Position numbers and translations under genes: made by a program. A stretch of DNA of 64,000 nt from Dehalobacterium sp040766325 (lineage in GTDB: Bacteria; Bacillota; Dehalobacteriia; Dehalobacteriales; Dehalobacteriaceae): contig JAXGQR010000006.1 of the NCBI GenBank assembly GCA_040766325.1, positions 1 through 64,000 of the forward strand, given 5' to 3'. Of this stretch, positions 1 through 9,835 are shown piece after piece. The stretch's first letter is position 1, and each line of letters starts with the position of its first letter. Below the pieces are notes generated by a model. It saw only the letters and a list, made by a program, of their open reading frames with translations, searched no databases and was not told where the DNA came from.

Positions 1-1
1 T

Positions 2-1996
2 TGCATTACACTTGATCGCGTGCCGGAATCCATGTATCCCGAAATTGCTGCAAATGACGCTCAGCGTGAGGAATGGGTGTGCCTGTTTGCTATTGACGAA
101 ATCACTGGCGACGATATGTTCACGGTACCCTATTCTGTCCCGCTTACAGTGGAATTTTTAAAGCAAAATCCGTTTCTGGTGTTGGATACGGCATTTTTCA
201 GTACTGAATTTAAAGAACAGCTAGTTGCCAGCATTGACAATTTAGATGAAAAGCTTGATGGTTTGTTGATACATAGCGAAAATTTTCAAGCTATACGCCT
301 TCTGCAACAAAAATACCAAAATAAAGTGAAATGCATATACATAGATCCACCATACAACGCAAAATCAAGCGAAATATTATATAAAAATACATTTAAGCAC
401 TCATCTTGGTTAAGTCTAATAGAGAATAGGTTATCTGCTGCGTCGTATTTGTTAAAGGAAGATAGTGTGATAACTATAGCTATTGATGAAGTTGAACAAA
501 CGAGACTTGGAGAATTATTGCGTGTAATTTTCCCATCAAAACAGATAACAGCGATCACTGTTGTACATAATCCGTCAGGTCAGCAAGGTGATAACTTTTC
601 TTTTACCAATGAATTCGCTTATTTTGTATATAGTGATTTAAAAAATGTTATTGGGCAAGAAATCCGTGATGAGAGTGGTATAGATGTACGTACATTTAGA
701 GATAATTCAGGTAATAATAATTTGCGAACTGATGCTGCAAATTGTTTTTATCCCATTTATGTGAGAAATAACGAGATTATTGGCTTTGGAGACGTATCAC
801 CTGATGACTACCACCCAGAATCACGTTGTATCAAAATCGATGAAAATACGATAGCTGTATATCCAATAGATAATAATGGCGTTGAAAAGAAATGGGTATT
901 TGAACGTGGTACAGTTGAAGGGATTCGTGACCAGTTGTGGGTCAAGGGTGATGTTCAACAAGGCGATATAGACATAATGCGCAGTAAATCTGTTTTTCGC
1001 TATAAAACGACATGGACCGATAAAAAGTATTCTGCTAATAGCTATGGGTCTGCACTATTAACAGCCATGAACATCCCATTTGATTATCCAAAGTCTATTT
1101 ATACTGTTATAGACTGCGTAAAGGCTGGGTTATCTGATAAAGATTCTGGAATAGTATTTGATTTTTTTGCCGGTTCTGGGACTACAGGTCACGCGATAAT
1201 TAGACTGAACAATGAGGATAAAGGTGCAAGGAAATATATCCTTGCCGAAATGGGCAATCATTTTGATACGGCAACAAAACCGCGTGTTATCAAAGCTATT
1301 TATTCTGATGATTACAACGGTGTTGCCGGATGGAAAAAAGGAAAGCCGATCTCCCGTAGGGGCAATTCTCACGCCTTCAAATACATAAGACTCGAATCCT
1401 ACGAGGATACGTTGAACAACATTGTTTTAAGTGGCGGTAATTATGATTTGCTTGGTGCGGCACGGGAAGATTACATACTCTCCTATATGCTCAATACTGA
1501 ATCTGCGGGTAGCGCAAGTTTGCTGAATGTTGAAAAACTTGATAAGCCATTCAGTTATAAGATGCTCATTACCCGCAATCTTGAGAGCAAGGAGCGCAAT
1601 ATTGACCTTGTGGAAACCTTTAATTATCTTATTGGACTTACGATAATAAAAAGCCATGCGCTTGTTTCATATGATGCGGATTTTTCCACAGGCGATTACG
1701 GTGCTGTTACTGCCTCACTTAAATCCGGAAACACTTATAAATTTAAAACAATCGAGGGAACCACTCCGAACGGTGACAAAACACTGGTTATATGGCGTGA
1801 AATGACCGGCGACATTGAAAAAGACAATGCTGCACTTGATGCCTATTTTCTTACGATACCGAACGCACGGAGTTTCAAGCGGATATATGTCAATTGCGAC
1901 AACAACCTTTTGAATCTGCGTAACAAGGGCGAGAGCTGGCAGGTAGTCCTCATCGATGAAGAGATGAAAAAGCGTATGTTCGAGAATGCAGAATAG
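2..1996 (+). CDS. mod: Type III restriction-modification DNA methyltransferase (Mod), 5' end cut by window
   Basis: This is the modification and recognition subunit of a type III R-M system, transferring a methyl group from S-adenosylmethionine to adenine. The reading frame is open from the first bases of the window, and the residues before the first possible start (GTG at 20) already read like family sequence, so the true N-terminus lies outside. Counting from that GTG, the catalytic motif IV DPPYN is near residue 109 and the AdoMet motif FAGSGTT near 382. This order (catalytic motif first) is that of beta-class N6-adenine methyltransferases such as EcoP15I Mod. The gene ends 11 bases before the res start, forming one operon. 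The family is certain; the recognition sequence cannot be predicted. Confidence 0.93.
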   Translation, partial: CITLDRVPESMYPEIAANDAQREEWVCLFAIDEITGDDMFTVPYSVPLTVEFLKQNPFLVLDTAFFSTEFKEQLVASIDNLDEKLDGLLIHSENFQAIRLLQQKYQNKVKCIYIDPPYNAKSSEILYKNTFKHSSWLSLIENRLSAASYLLKEDSVITIAIDEVEQTRLGELLRVIFPSKQITAITVVHNPSGQQGDNFSFTNEFAYFVYSDLKNVIGQEIRDESGIDVRTFRDNSGNNNLRTDAANCFYPIYVRNNEIIGFGDVSPDDYHPESRCIKIDENTIAVYPIDNNGVEKKWVFERGTVEGIRDQLWVKGDVQQGDIDIMRSKSVFRYKTTWTDKKYSANSYGSALLTAMNIPFDYPKSIYTVIDCVKAGLSDKDSGIVFDFFAGSGTTGHAIIRLNNEDKGARKYILAEMGNHFDTATKPRVIKAIYSDDYNGVAGWKKGKPISRRGNSHAFKYIRLESYEDTLNNIVLSGGNYDLLGAAREDYILSYMLNTESAGSASLLNVEKLDKPFSYKMLITRNLESKERNIDLVETFNYLIGLTIIKSHALVSYDADFSTGDYGAVTASLKSGNTYKFKTIEGTTPNGDKTLVIWREMTGDIEKDNAALDAYFLTIPNARSFKRIYVNCDNNLLNLRNKGESWQVVLIDEEMKKRMFENAE

Positions 1997-2007
1997 GAGG
2001 CGGCACA

Positions 2008-5000
2008 ATGGCAAGAAGAACAACGGCTAACGAGCCGCAGCTAAAATTTTACCAAAAGCTTATATTAAACCGTTATATACTGGCACAGTTTGGGGTTAGT
2101 ACGTTAAAGGAGCTTTCCCTTAACATGAAAAAGCCGTCGCTGGAAGAAATCGATGATGAAGGTGTTACGGGTTTTCATAAACAGTTGATAGCACAGTTTG
2201 GTGGCAAGTGTGCGATAAGTGAGGAATCGCTCGCTCGCTATGATCTAAACATAGTATCGCATATGAGAAAAATTAACGATAATCGCGATGAGCCGATGGT
2301 ATTGAAGTATTTCCAATACCTGTCTCTGCTTTTTGTCGAATACTACCTTGACCAATATTTTAATAATCGAGAAGCATTGATTGACGGCTTGAATACCTAT
2401 CTTGCCGATTTTAACGCGCAATTCCCGAATGATACATATGAGCCGTATACAGCGAAGGATTTGAATAAAATCGCTATATGGAATGCAACAGGAAGCGGAA
2501 AGACGCTCATCATGCATATTAATTATCTTCAGTATCTTCATTATTCCGATGAGAAATTACCGGATGATGCAACGTTTATTTTGCTGACACCAAAGGAAGG
2601 CCTGTCACTCCAACACATAGAGGATTATGCCGTTTCTGGAATTCCTGCACGAGTTTATGATAAGTCGGTCAGTCGTTGGATGCAGAACGCTAATGAAATT
2701 ATTGTACTTGAGAATACAAAACTAGGTGATAAGGACCAAGATACTATCGTCTCTGTTAAGCGGTTTGGCAATCGCAATGTTGTATTTGTGGACGAAGGGC
2801 ATCGAGGCTCATCCTCTGGAAAAGAAGGTAAATGGCAAAAATACAGGGATGAGCTATGCTTTAATGGGTTCTCCTTTGAATATTCTGCAACTTTTGGACA
2901 AGCAATTGCAGCTTCTAGTGATAAGTCACTTGCAGAGCGCTATGGCAAGTGCATAATCTTTGACTATTCCTATAAGCATTTCTACGGCGATGGTTATGGC
3001 AAAGATTACAATATAATTAATCTCCCGGATGATAGCGATGAGATTAAACGTAATACTTACCTAACTGCATGCTTAATGACATATTATCAACAGAAACGGC
3101 TGTTTCTTACACAAGAAAGTGAATATGCGCTATTCAATGTTGAAAACCCGCTCTTCGTGTTTGTTGGAGCAAGCGTCAATGCCGTGCGAACCGAACGCGG
3201 TCGCAAGGTTTCTGATGTGGTGGATATCCTGTTGTTTTTTAGAGATTTTTTAACTAAAGTAGCAGACTCAACAGAAACTATCGGCCGTATTCTCTCCGGC
3301 AATACGGGTCTGCTCGATAGCAGAAACCGAGATGTCTTTAGAAATAGCTTTCCCTATCTAACTGCAACTGGTATGACTCCGACTGAAACATATGTGGATA
3401 TTTTGAAAACAGTATTCAACTGTGCCTCGGTGGGAGCTACTCTTCATGTCGAAAATCTTCGAGGTATCAGTGGCGAAATCCGCTTGCGTCTTGGCGATAA
3501 CGAACCATTTGGTGTTATCAACGTTGGCGACGATTCAGCGCTTCTGAACTTATGCGCAGAGAACGGATTCAATACGGATTCCATCGATTTTTCCGATTCG
3601 TTGTTTCAAGGCATTACAAAGCCTAAGTCAACAATCAACATCCTTATCGGTTCAAAAAAATTTACTGAAGGATGGAACTGTTGGCGTGTATCAACAATGG
3701 GGCTTATGAATGTTGGACGCAGTGAAGGCAGTGAAATTATCCAGCTTTTCGGCCGTGGCGTGCGCTTGAAAGGCCGTGGAATGTCGCTGAAACGGAGCAG
3801 TTTTTATAAAAAGGATTTTCCGGAGACTGTTATACCGGAGTATATCAGCATTTTAGAAACTCTTAATATATTCGGTGTCCGTGCCGACTATATGAGACAA
3901 TTCAAAGAGTTCCTCGAGGCCGAGGGCGTGCCGAGTGAAAAGGGTCAGCCTTTAACTCTGAAAATGCCTGTGATTCGAAATACTGAATATAGAAACAGAG
4001 GGCTTTATTCTCTGCGTGTAAAGGGTGGCGCTGACTTTAAGAAAGCCGCAGAAAAACCATTCTTGCGCTATGAACCAGGGGTGCCCATAGTTATACTTGA
4101 CTGCTATTCAAAGGTTCAATTTGAATCCTCGCAAAAGCGGAGTGAAGGAGAGGTCACAAAAAACGTGGCTACACTTTGCCACGAGCATCTCGCGTTTTTA
4201 GACTACGATGCAATTTACTCTGAACTACAAAGGTACAAAACTGAAAAAGCACGTTACAATGTAAATATCACCCGACAGGATCTAAGAGATTTGCTGCAAA
4301 ACAACCAGTGGTACAAGCTCCTAATCCCTGAGGATGATCTTATCGTGCGGAGTTTTGAGGATTACAAGCGTTTTGAAAGAATAGCCATAGCATTGCTTAC
4401 AAAGTATTTCGACAGATTTTATTATGCTAAGCAAAACCGATGGGAATCACAGGTGGTCGGATATGATCTCGTTCCTATGGATGACAATAACGAGAATTTC
4501 CTAAACGAAGAAAAGGATGAGTATAGCATCAGCATTGATGACACAAGGGAAAATGAGACTGCGATATTATGGCTTCGTCAGGTAATTGCGGAAGTAGAGA
4601 AGGCAAAAAAGGAAAAGAGACTGCCATCCTTCGCTATCCCGCGTCAAGGAGATATGGAAGCAATCAGCGTACCTACGCACTTATATAATCCTCTTCTGTA
4701 TTTAGCAAAGGGGAACTTGGAGATAGGGATATCTCCCGTAAAACTGAACGAGAACGAGTTGAAATTTGTTAAGGCGCTTCAAAAGCATATCACCACGCAT
4801 GCTGATCACTTTATGGATAAAGAACTATACTTAATCCGCAATCGCAGCAAAAAAGGCATCGGTTTTTTTGATGACGCAGGGTTTTACCCAGACTTCATTC
4901 TGTGGATGATTGCTGACGGTAAACAATATATTACTTTCATTGATCCACATGGAATGGGAAGAGAATCAATTTCTTCCAGCAAGGTACAGCTGTATAACCG

Positions 5001-5190
5001 TTTGAAGATTGATGTTGAGAGCAAGCTGACAGTGCCGTCAGTCGCGTTAAACTCGTTCATTCTTTCTCCGACAAAGCATTCAGAACTTGCAGACAAAAAC
5101 GTTACTATCGAAGAGTGGAATACAAATCATGTTCTATTTATGGACGACAATGATTACATTGAAAAGTTGTTTACTGGGATAACAGGATAA
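2008..5190 (+). CDS. res: Type III restriction endonuclease subunit (Res)
   Basis: This 1060-residue protein is the ATP-dependent translocase and nuclease partner of the upstream methyltransferase. It starts at an ATG behind a GGAGG site. The Walker A motif (ATGSGKT) lies near residues 160-166 and the Walker B/DEAD-like box DEGH near 262. A later SF2 helicase segment (KKFTEGWNCWRVS, then QLFGRGVRLKG) follows. The C-terminal nuclease region contains YPDFILWM near 960, followed by FIDPHG near 978. A textbook PD-ExK site would show E-x-K there, so the metal site looks variant (D-x-H). The length matches intact Res proteins and no frame break is seen, so the system could be active provided the missing N-terminus of Mod is intact. 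Confidence 0.93.
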   Translation: MARRTTANEPQLKFYQKLILNRYILAQFGVSTLKELSLNMKKPSLEEIDDEGVTGFHKQLIAQFGGKCAISEESLARYDLNIVSHMRKINDNRDEPMVLKYFQYLSLLFVEYYLDQYFNNREALIDGLNTYLADFNAQFPNDTYEPYTAKDLNKIAIWNATGSGKTLIMHINYLQYLHYSDEKLPDDATFILLTPKEGLSLQHIEDYAVSGIPARVYDKSVSRWMQNANEIIVLENTKLGDKDQDTIVSVKRFGNRNVVFVDEGHRGSSSGKEGKWQKYRDELCFNGFSFEYSATFGQAIAASSDKSLAERYGKCIIFDYSYKHFYGDGYGKDYNIINLPDDSDEIKRNTYLTACLMTYYQQKRLFLTQESEYALFNVENPLFVFVGASVNAVRTERGRKVSDVVDILLFFRDFLTKVADSTETIGRILSGNTGLLDSRNRDVFRNSFPYLTATGMTPTETYVDILKTVFNCASVGATLHVENLRGISGEIRLRLGDNEPFGVINVGDDSALLNLCAENGFNTDSIDFSDSLFQGITKPKSTINILIGSKKFTEGWNCWRVSTMGLMNVGRSEGSEIIQLFGRGVRLKGRGMSLKRSSFYKKDFPETVIPEYISILETLNIFGVRADYMRQFKEFLEAEGVPSEKGQPLTLKMPVIRNTEYRNRGLYSLRVKGGADFKKAAEKPFLRYEPGVPIVILDCYSKVQFESSQKRSEGEVTKNVATLCHEHLAFLDYDAIYSELQRYKTEKARYNVNITRQDLRDLLQNNQWYKLLIPEDDLIVRSFEDYKRFERIAIALLTKYFDRFYYAKQNRWESQVVGYDLVPMDDNNENFLNEEKDEYSISIDDTRENETAILWLRQVIAEVEKAKKEKRLPSFAIPRQGDMEAISVPTHLYNPLLYLAKGNLEIGISPVKLNENELKFVKALQKHITTHADHFMDKELYLIRNRSKKGIGFFDDAGFYPDFILWMIADGKQYITFIDPHGMGRESISSSKVQLYNRLKIDVESKLTVPSVALNSFILSPTKHSELADKNVTIEEWNTNHVLFMDDNDYIEKLFTGITG

Positions 5191-5223
5191 TACCACAGAT
5201 AGAAATACGGGAGGAATATCTAG

Positions 5224-5394
5224 ATGAAATATCATGAAGGCAATATCGTTCTTTTGAAAAATGGAAAAACCGTCTATATCGTATCAGTTGATGAAGACGA
5301 GCAAAAGTACCTTGTTGTAGATGCGGAATCTGCAGAACCCAATGCAAAAGCTCAGTATGTTAAGGAAGCTAACATTCAAATGCTTGTGACATAG
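5224..5394 (+). CDS. Small hypothetical protein (56 aa) behind the type III R-M operon
   Basis: An ATG follows a GGAGGA site by about 11 bases and opens a 56-codon frame starting MKYHEGNIVLLKNGKTVYIV and ending in TAG. The product is acidic, without a membrane segment or cysteines. Its alternation of hydrophobic and charged residues suggests a small beta-rich domain. It begins 33 bases after res and probably shares its transcript. I do not recognise the family. A role linked to the R-M system is possible only by position; it could also be a passenger of the accessory region. Confidence 0.6.
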   Translation: MKYHEGNIVLLKNGKTVYIVSVDEDEQKYLVVDAESAEPNAKAQYVKEANIQMLVT

Positions 5395-5416
5395 GGCAGG
5401 GAGGAAAAACGGAAAA

Positions 5417-5652
5417 ATGCTGCGCCGAAATGTTACCCGAACACAGTTTGCGGAGCGTTTCCGTAACATCATCGACGAATATAGCTGGTGGTTCCCAGAA
5501 AGATGATTTCTGTGAAAAGCTTCATGTGACGGAACATCTATTTGAGGAAGAACAACGGTACATAAAAGGAGTGCTCTCTAAAGAATAAGAGCAGTATCGT
5601 GTTTAACCATATCGTTGACCAAGCCATGACCGGATATAACTGGGTGGCATAA
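5417..5652 (+). pseudogene. Decayed 3' fragment of a type I restriction subunit (HsdR-like)
   Basis: From the ATG at 5417 the frame reads VTRTQFAERFRNIIDEYS and soon stops. Shifting one base at about 5483 restores AGGSQKDDFCEKL and then EEEQRYIKGVLSKE before a stop. A third stretch reads VFNHIVDQAMTGYNWVA to a final TAA at 5650-5652. Joined, these resemble the C-terminal part of HsdR proteins (typically VTRTxFAERFxxIIDEYNAGGS, then a helical EEQERH segment). About 80 codons remain, with at least one frameshift, one internal stop and probably a deletion. It is best read as the relic of a type I R-M system beside the surviving type III system. The match is from memory of the family. Confidence 0.65.
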
Positions 5653-5660
5653 ATAAAAGT

Positions 5661-5703
5661 AGACCACACTTAAGACAGTTTTACCTTAAGTGTGGTCTTT
5701 TTT
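5661..5703 (+). terminator. Strong intrinsic terminator closing the R-M region
   Basis: A perfect 14-bp stem (AGACCACACTTAAG, 5661-5674, with its complement 5685-5698) encloses a 10-base loop and runs into a T tract to 5703. It ends rightward transcription from the R-M region. It also faces the 3' end of the leftward UPF0182 gene, so it may work in both directions. Confidence 0.9.
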
Positions 5704-5774
5704 ACCCCGCTTGAAGTTGTCACACAATCTTTTCATAAATCCCTGTGTGAACGCCCTAAATAGGGGAATTTTTT

Positions 5775-8542
5775 TTACAGGGATTTTATTTCTTCTTCCA
5801 ATTCGATAATTTGTTGTCTCAGTATCTCTAATTTTTTCAGGATGGATTCTTTGGGAGCCACTCCTGGGGGTGCCCCAGGTTCTGTGGGCTCGACCTCAGT
5901 AGGATCAGGGGCTTTTTCTCCCGGCTCTTCGAGGTCTTCCGGGCGGCCAAAGAATTCCCGGATGGCTTCGTCCAGGGAATTGGTTTCCACCATGATAATT
6001 CTTTTATCCACGGCAAAAACGATGGCTTGCATTTGAGGGATGGACGTGCCTTGTTGGGCGGCTTTAATGTAAATAGGTTCTACATAGATAAAGCCTCCGT
6101 CAATAGGAACCGTCATCAGGTTGCCCCGAATCACATCAGATCCCCCTTGGCCCCAAAGGGTTAACTTTCCTGCAATGTTTGTATTTTGATCGATCATACT
6201 GTCAATCATCAGAGGTCCTTGGACTTCCACATTTTTGGGCATATGGTACAACACTAGTTGCCCATAGTTTGCACCATCGTTTCTGGCCGCCAGCCACGCC
6301 ACCATATTGTTACGGTCCCGATCTTCACGACTGGCCGGGGTGAAAGGCAGGGTTAAGACAAATTCGCTGTCCTCTTCATCCGGCAGCTTCATTACGGAGT
6401 AGTACGGTTCTGTACTGGTGGTCTCCACCCCATCCACTCTTTTGGCAATATCCCAGGTGTCCTCCCGGTTATAAAACACGGAAGGATTAATTACGTGAAA
6501 ATTAAGCAGGACTCGGCTTTGAATCTTAAACAAATCCTCGGGATAACGCATGTGATTTTTAAGGAAATCAGGCATGGTGTCTAAATCCTTAAAAACGCCG
6601 GGGAAAATGGAGGAAACAGTTTGTAACACAGGATCATCAGGGTCAACGGCATAAAAATCAACTGTACCATGGTAAGCATCAATAACGACCTTCACCGAAT
6701 TACGGATATAATTTACATCCCCTACGGGAGAAGAATAAGGAAAGCGGTTGGAATGGGAGTAAGCATCTAGTATCCAGTAAAGTTTTCCGTCCTCTCCCGC
6801 CACAATATAAGGATCTTGATCATATTTTAAATAAGGCATCAAGGTGCTCACGCGTTCTACAATGTTTCTGCGCATTAATAATTTGCTATCGTTATTAATT
6901 TCTCGGGCAATATAAAAGCGTGGTGTATTGAAATAAGCACTGAGAAATAGTTTATTTAAGCCTTTCATTTCGATGCCCGTAGATCCCTGATAGAGATTTT
7001 CTACATTGCTATTGCCTTCAGGATAGTCAAATTCTTTGGCCTCGGTGTTACCGATCACATAGCCATATTGTCGGTCCGTGGTTAATTCACCGAAATAAAT
7101 GCGAGGCTCTTCAATTTTGATGCCTTCTACTACTGCTTGAGGGGGGATATCCCTGACAATAAGCCGGGCATAACCGGATTCGTTAATTTCATTGGCTAAG
7201 GTGGCACTAAGCCCATATCCATGAGTATACTTCATCGTCAGATTCACAAAGGTACCGGCGCCTTCCTCGCTTAGGGATTGTTGAGAAATCTCCCGGGTAG
7301 ACAGAAACACCTGACGGTACTTGCCATCGATCAGATAACGGTCAATATCAATATCATGAAAATTATAATAGTATCTTAAGCCCTGGTTTTGGGACAGCAC
7401 TGTTTTTAAAGGAGTGGGGTCATTCAAACGCACATTTTCAATGGTGGATCGATTATTTTGAATATTTTCCCAGGTAATTTCCGCTGTACCTGGATATTCT
7501 TTGTCAATTACGTTATTAATGCCGTAAGCCATGCGGGTGTACTCGATCTCCCGTTCAATATAAGGTTTTCTCTGACGTATTCATTATTGCTTACAGTATA
7601 TTGGACTAGGCCCATGATACCGGTACCTGCAATGCCTACCAATAAGTAAATCGCCACGGGATAGGTAATAAGGCGATGGTCATTTTTGACAAAGAAAATA
7701 AAGGAGGCTATGCTGGCGATCAAGGCTACCAGCGCCAGAGCAATGGATAAAGGAATTGTGACATGAATATCGGTATAACCCGCTCCGTAGACATACCCTG
7801 TTTGTGAGTAAGCCACGCTAAACATACTCATAATTTTTTGTAAGGCAAAAAGGATAAAGAGAACCCCGATTAGGACAGACCAGAAGCGGCGAATGCTCCT
7901 GGGAATAAGAAGGCCGCCTTTTTTTAAGATATTTCCTTTGATTCTGATTAAGCCGCTAAAGGTAAAGAAAAAGATACCGGCCAGTAGAATAAGTGTCAGC
8001 CATGAGGTCAGAGAATTCAGCACAAAGGAATAAAAGGGCATTTTGAAGACAAAGAAAGAGATATCCAGATTAAATATGGGATCCGTTGCACCAAATGGGG
8101 TAGCATTAAAAAATTGCAGCAACTGCATCCAACCACTTTGTACCGTTTGCAGCGCGAGGAGCAAACTTAAAAACAAACTGACGAGAAAAATAATCAGGAT
8201 GACAAATTTCTTATTGGTGGTAGGGGAAATATCAATAGTCCCGTCATCGAATTGCTGCTTCTTAAAGAAAGAGGGAACGCGTCTCCAAAAACCGGGGTGT
8301 TCTTGATTGGCCCCCTGGTAGGTTTTGAAGGTTATAAAACCCATCCCAAATAAAATCAGAAAGAAAATGATAAAGGAGAGCACTCCAATTAAAAGCTTAG
8401 CAATGATCGGCGTGGTAAATAATTGGCCATAGCCTAGATCATCGAACCAGATATAATCAACATAAAACCCGGAAGTAAGTTTAACGGCCCCTATCAGTAG
8501 AATCAAGACTGCAAAAATATACCAAAAGTTGAATCTTTTCAT
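5775..8542 (-). CDS. UPF0182 family membrane protein, broken by one frameshift
   Basis: Two overlapping frames make one UPF0182 (COG1615) protein of about 922 residues. The N-terminal part (8542 to about 7567) has seven hydrophobic segments. The C-terminal part (about 7566 to 5775) is the large extracytoplasmic region, ending in a Pro/Glu-rich stretch and a short coiled coil. The family sequence runs REKPYIEREIEYTRMAYG across the break. The DNA has AGAGAAAACC on the coding strand (A run at 7566-7569), one A short of what is needed. The start ATG follows AAGGAGG. Function is unknown; a surface or transport role is only a guess. Either a real mutation or a homopolymer sequencing error explains the break. 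Confidence 0.88.
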
Positions 8543-8650
8543 AGTTCCTCCTTTTTAGAGTAGTGTAAATTTGTAGTACCTTGTTTTATTCTGCACGAAC
8601 CATGGATATGCCTTTAATTTGCCCCAAATAATTTGCAGCAAACATAGCAA

Positions 8651-8696
8651 ACATATAGAAAAGATCGGCCGTTAAAGGCCGATCCTTTCTATATGT
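8651..8696 (-). terminator. Long intrinsic terminator after the CAP-domain gene
   Basis: An inverted repeat of about 20 bp per arm (8651-8670 and 8677-8696, one mismatch; core GATCGGCC/GGCCGATC) with a six-base loop lies 30 bases past the stop of the leftward CAP gene and before the UPF0182 start. The leftward strand has TTTTCTATATG after the core, so it mainly serves the CAP gene. Confidence 0.8.
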
Positions 8697-8725
8697 TCTG
8701 AAGATCTGAGAAACACACCGGTTCT

Positions 8726-9532
8726 TTATCCGATAAAGTGCTGGGTGAACATTTTACCGTAAGGTCCTCCGTCGATGATACCGATTCCGATGTGCGTATA
8801 CTTTTCACTTAAAATATTTGCCCGATGTCCGGGGCTGTTCATAAGACCCTGGTGCGCACTTTCTACTGATTGGTGACCGGCCAGATTTTCACCGGCGGTA
8901 CGATATGTAATGCCTTGACTTTTCATTAAGTCAAAAGGAGATCCGTAAGTGGGAGAATTGTGGCTAAAATATTTATTGTCAATCATATCCTGACTCTTCA
9001 TGCGAGCGGTTTTAACTAAACGCATGTCCACTTTTAGAGCGGGAAGTCCGGCTGCAGCCCTTTCTTTATTGACCAGATTCACCATTTTCTGCTCCTCGGC
9101 TGTTAGGCCGGCCGTTGGTTCTTCCTCGGGTGCCGGTTTAGGGGCAGGTGTGGGCTTTTCTTCCGGTACCGGTTTTGGTGCCGGTTTTGGTGTCGGCTTT
9201 GGAGCAGGCTTTGGTGCCGGTTTTTCTTCGGGTACCGGTTTAGGAGCCGGTGCCGGTGTAGGAGCAGGAGCAGGATTTTTTTGAGTCGGCTTCGTTATCT
9301 TTAATGAGATAACCTTGACCTCGCAATCCTTTAGGTTAAAATATTTGCACAACCAGGAGTTATTATTTACCTGATTTACGCATTTACCGGTATCTTCTGT
9401 TGGGTTTAAAACTGTGACGGGGCATGTGCTTTTTGTAAAACTGGTTTCAGCGGCCCAAGCCATGGTCGAAACGAACATTGTACATACCATGAGCAAGCAC
9501 ACAAGCAGGCCTAGACGAGTTACTTTTTTCAT
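8726..9532 (-). CDS. Secreted CAP/SCP-domain protein (YkwD-like) with Pro-rich linker
   Basis: This 268-residue protein has a signal peptide (MKKVTRLGLLVCLLMVC..., cleavage probably after AWA near residue 27). A Cys-containing N-terminal module follows, then a long repetitive linker of PAPKP and PVPEEKP units (about 90-140), and a C-terminal CAP domain (about 145-268). The CAP domain carries its usual signatures: NxxR-like MVNLVNKERAAAGL, the first metal-site His in YFSHNSP, GENLAG, and the SPGHRANIL motif. It resembles YkwD-type cell-surface proteins of spore formers. The biochemical role is not established; wall association through the linker is inferred. Start choice rests on an ATG preceded by TGGAGGAAAG. 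Confidence 0.88.
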   Translation of the reverse strand: MKKVTRLGLLVCLLMVCTMFVSTMAWAAETSFTKSTCPVTVLNPTEDTGKCVNQVNNNSWLCKYFNLKDCEVKVISLKITKPTQKNPAPAPTPAPAPKPVPEEKPAPKPAPKPTPKPAPKPVPEEKPTPAPKPAPEEEPTAGLTAEEQKMVNLVNKERAAAGLPALKVDMRLVKTARMKSQDMIDNKYFSHNSPTYGSPFDLMKSQGITYRTAGENLAGHQSVESAHQGLMNSPGHRANILSEKYTHIGIGIIDGGPYGKMFTQHFIG

Positions 9533-9582
9533 TACGACTTTCCTCCATTCTTTTCCTCTTGTGTTATTTTTTCTGCTCTTTC

Positions 9583-9611
9583 CCGAGAGCGAAGTGCTCT
9601 TAAGCTCTCGG
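9583..9611 (-). repeat. Inverted repeat in the CAP-gene leader / divergent intergenic region
   Basis: The 303-base stretch between the CAP gene and sufC holds this 8-bp perfect inverted repeat (CCGAGAGC ... GCTCTCGG, 13-base loop), about 50 bases upstream of the CAP start. It is not followed by a U tract in the CAP direction, so an operator or mRNA-leader hairpin is more likely than a terminator. The sufC side is AT-rich with a possible -10 (TATGAT near 9815), but I cannot place a convincing -35. Confidence 0.4.
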
Positions 9612-9835
9612 ATAAGTATTTCTCAGCATGAGCAAAAATACAAATTCACCACCTGGTACTAAGAAATATCTTTTGTGGCAGAAAATTTACATTGATTATC
9701 TTACAATATTTTTTGCGGGATTTCTTCATGTAAATATTGCCAAGGTATTTATTCTTAGATGATTTTTTCCTCCACAGGGGGTATATTTTATCTTCAAAAT
9801 CATGTACAATATGTATGATAAAGGAGGTTTTTGGC

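Noticed and set aside
9000..9284. Long Gly-rich plus-strand open frame opposite the CAP gene
   Set aside because: It is the antisense reading of the Pro-rich linker repeats; no RBS and the opposite strand is clearly coding.
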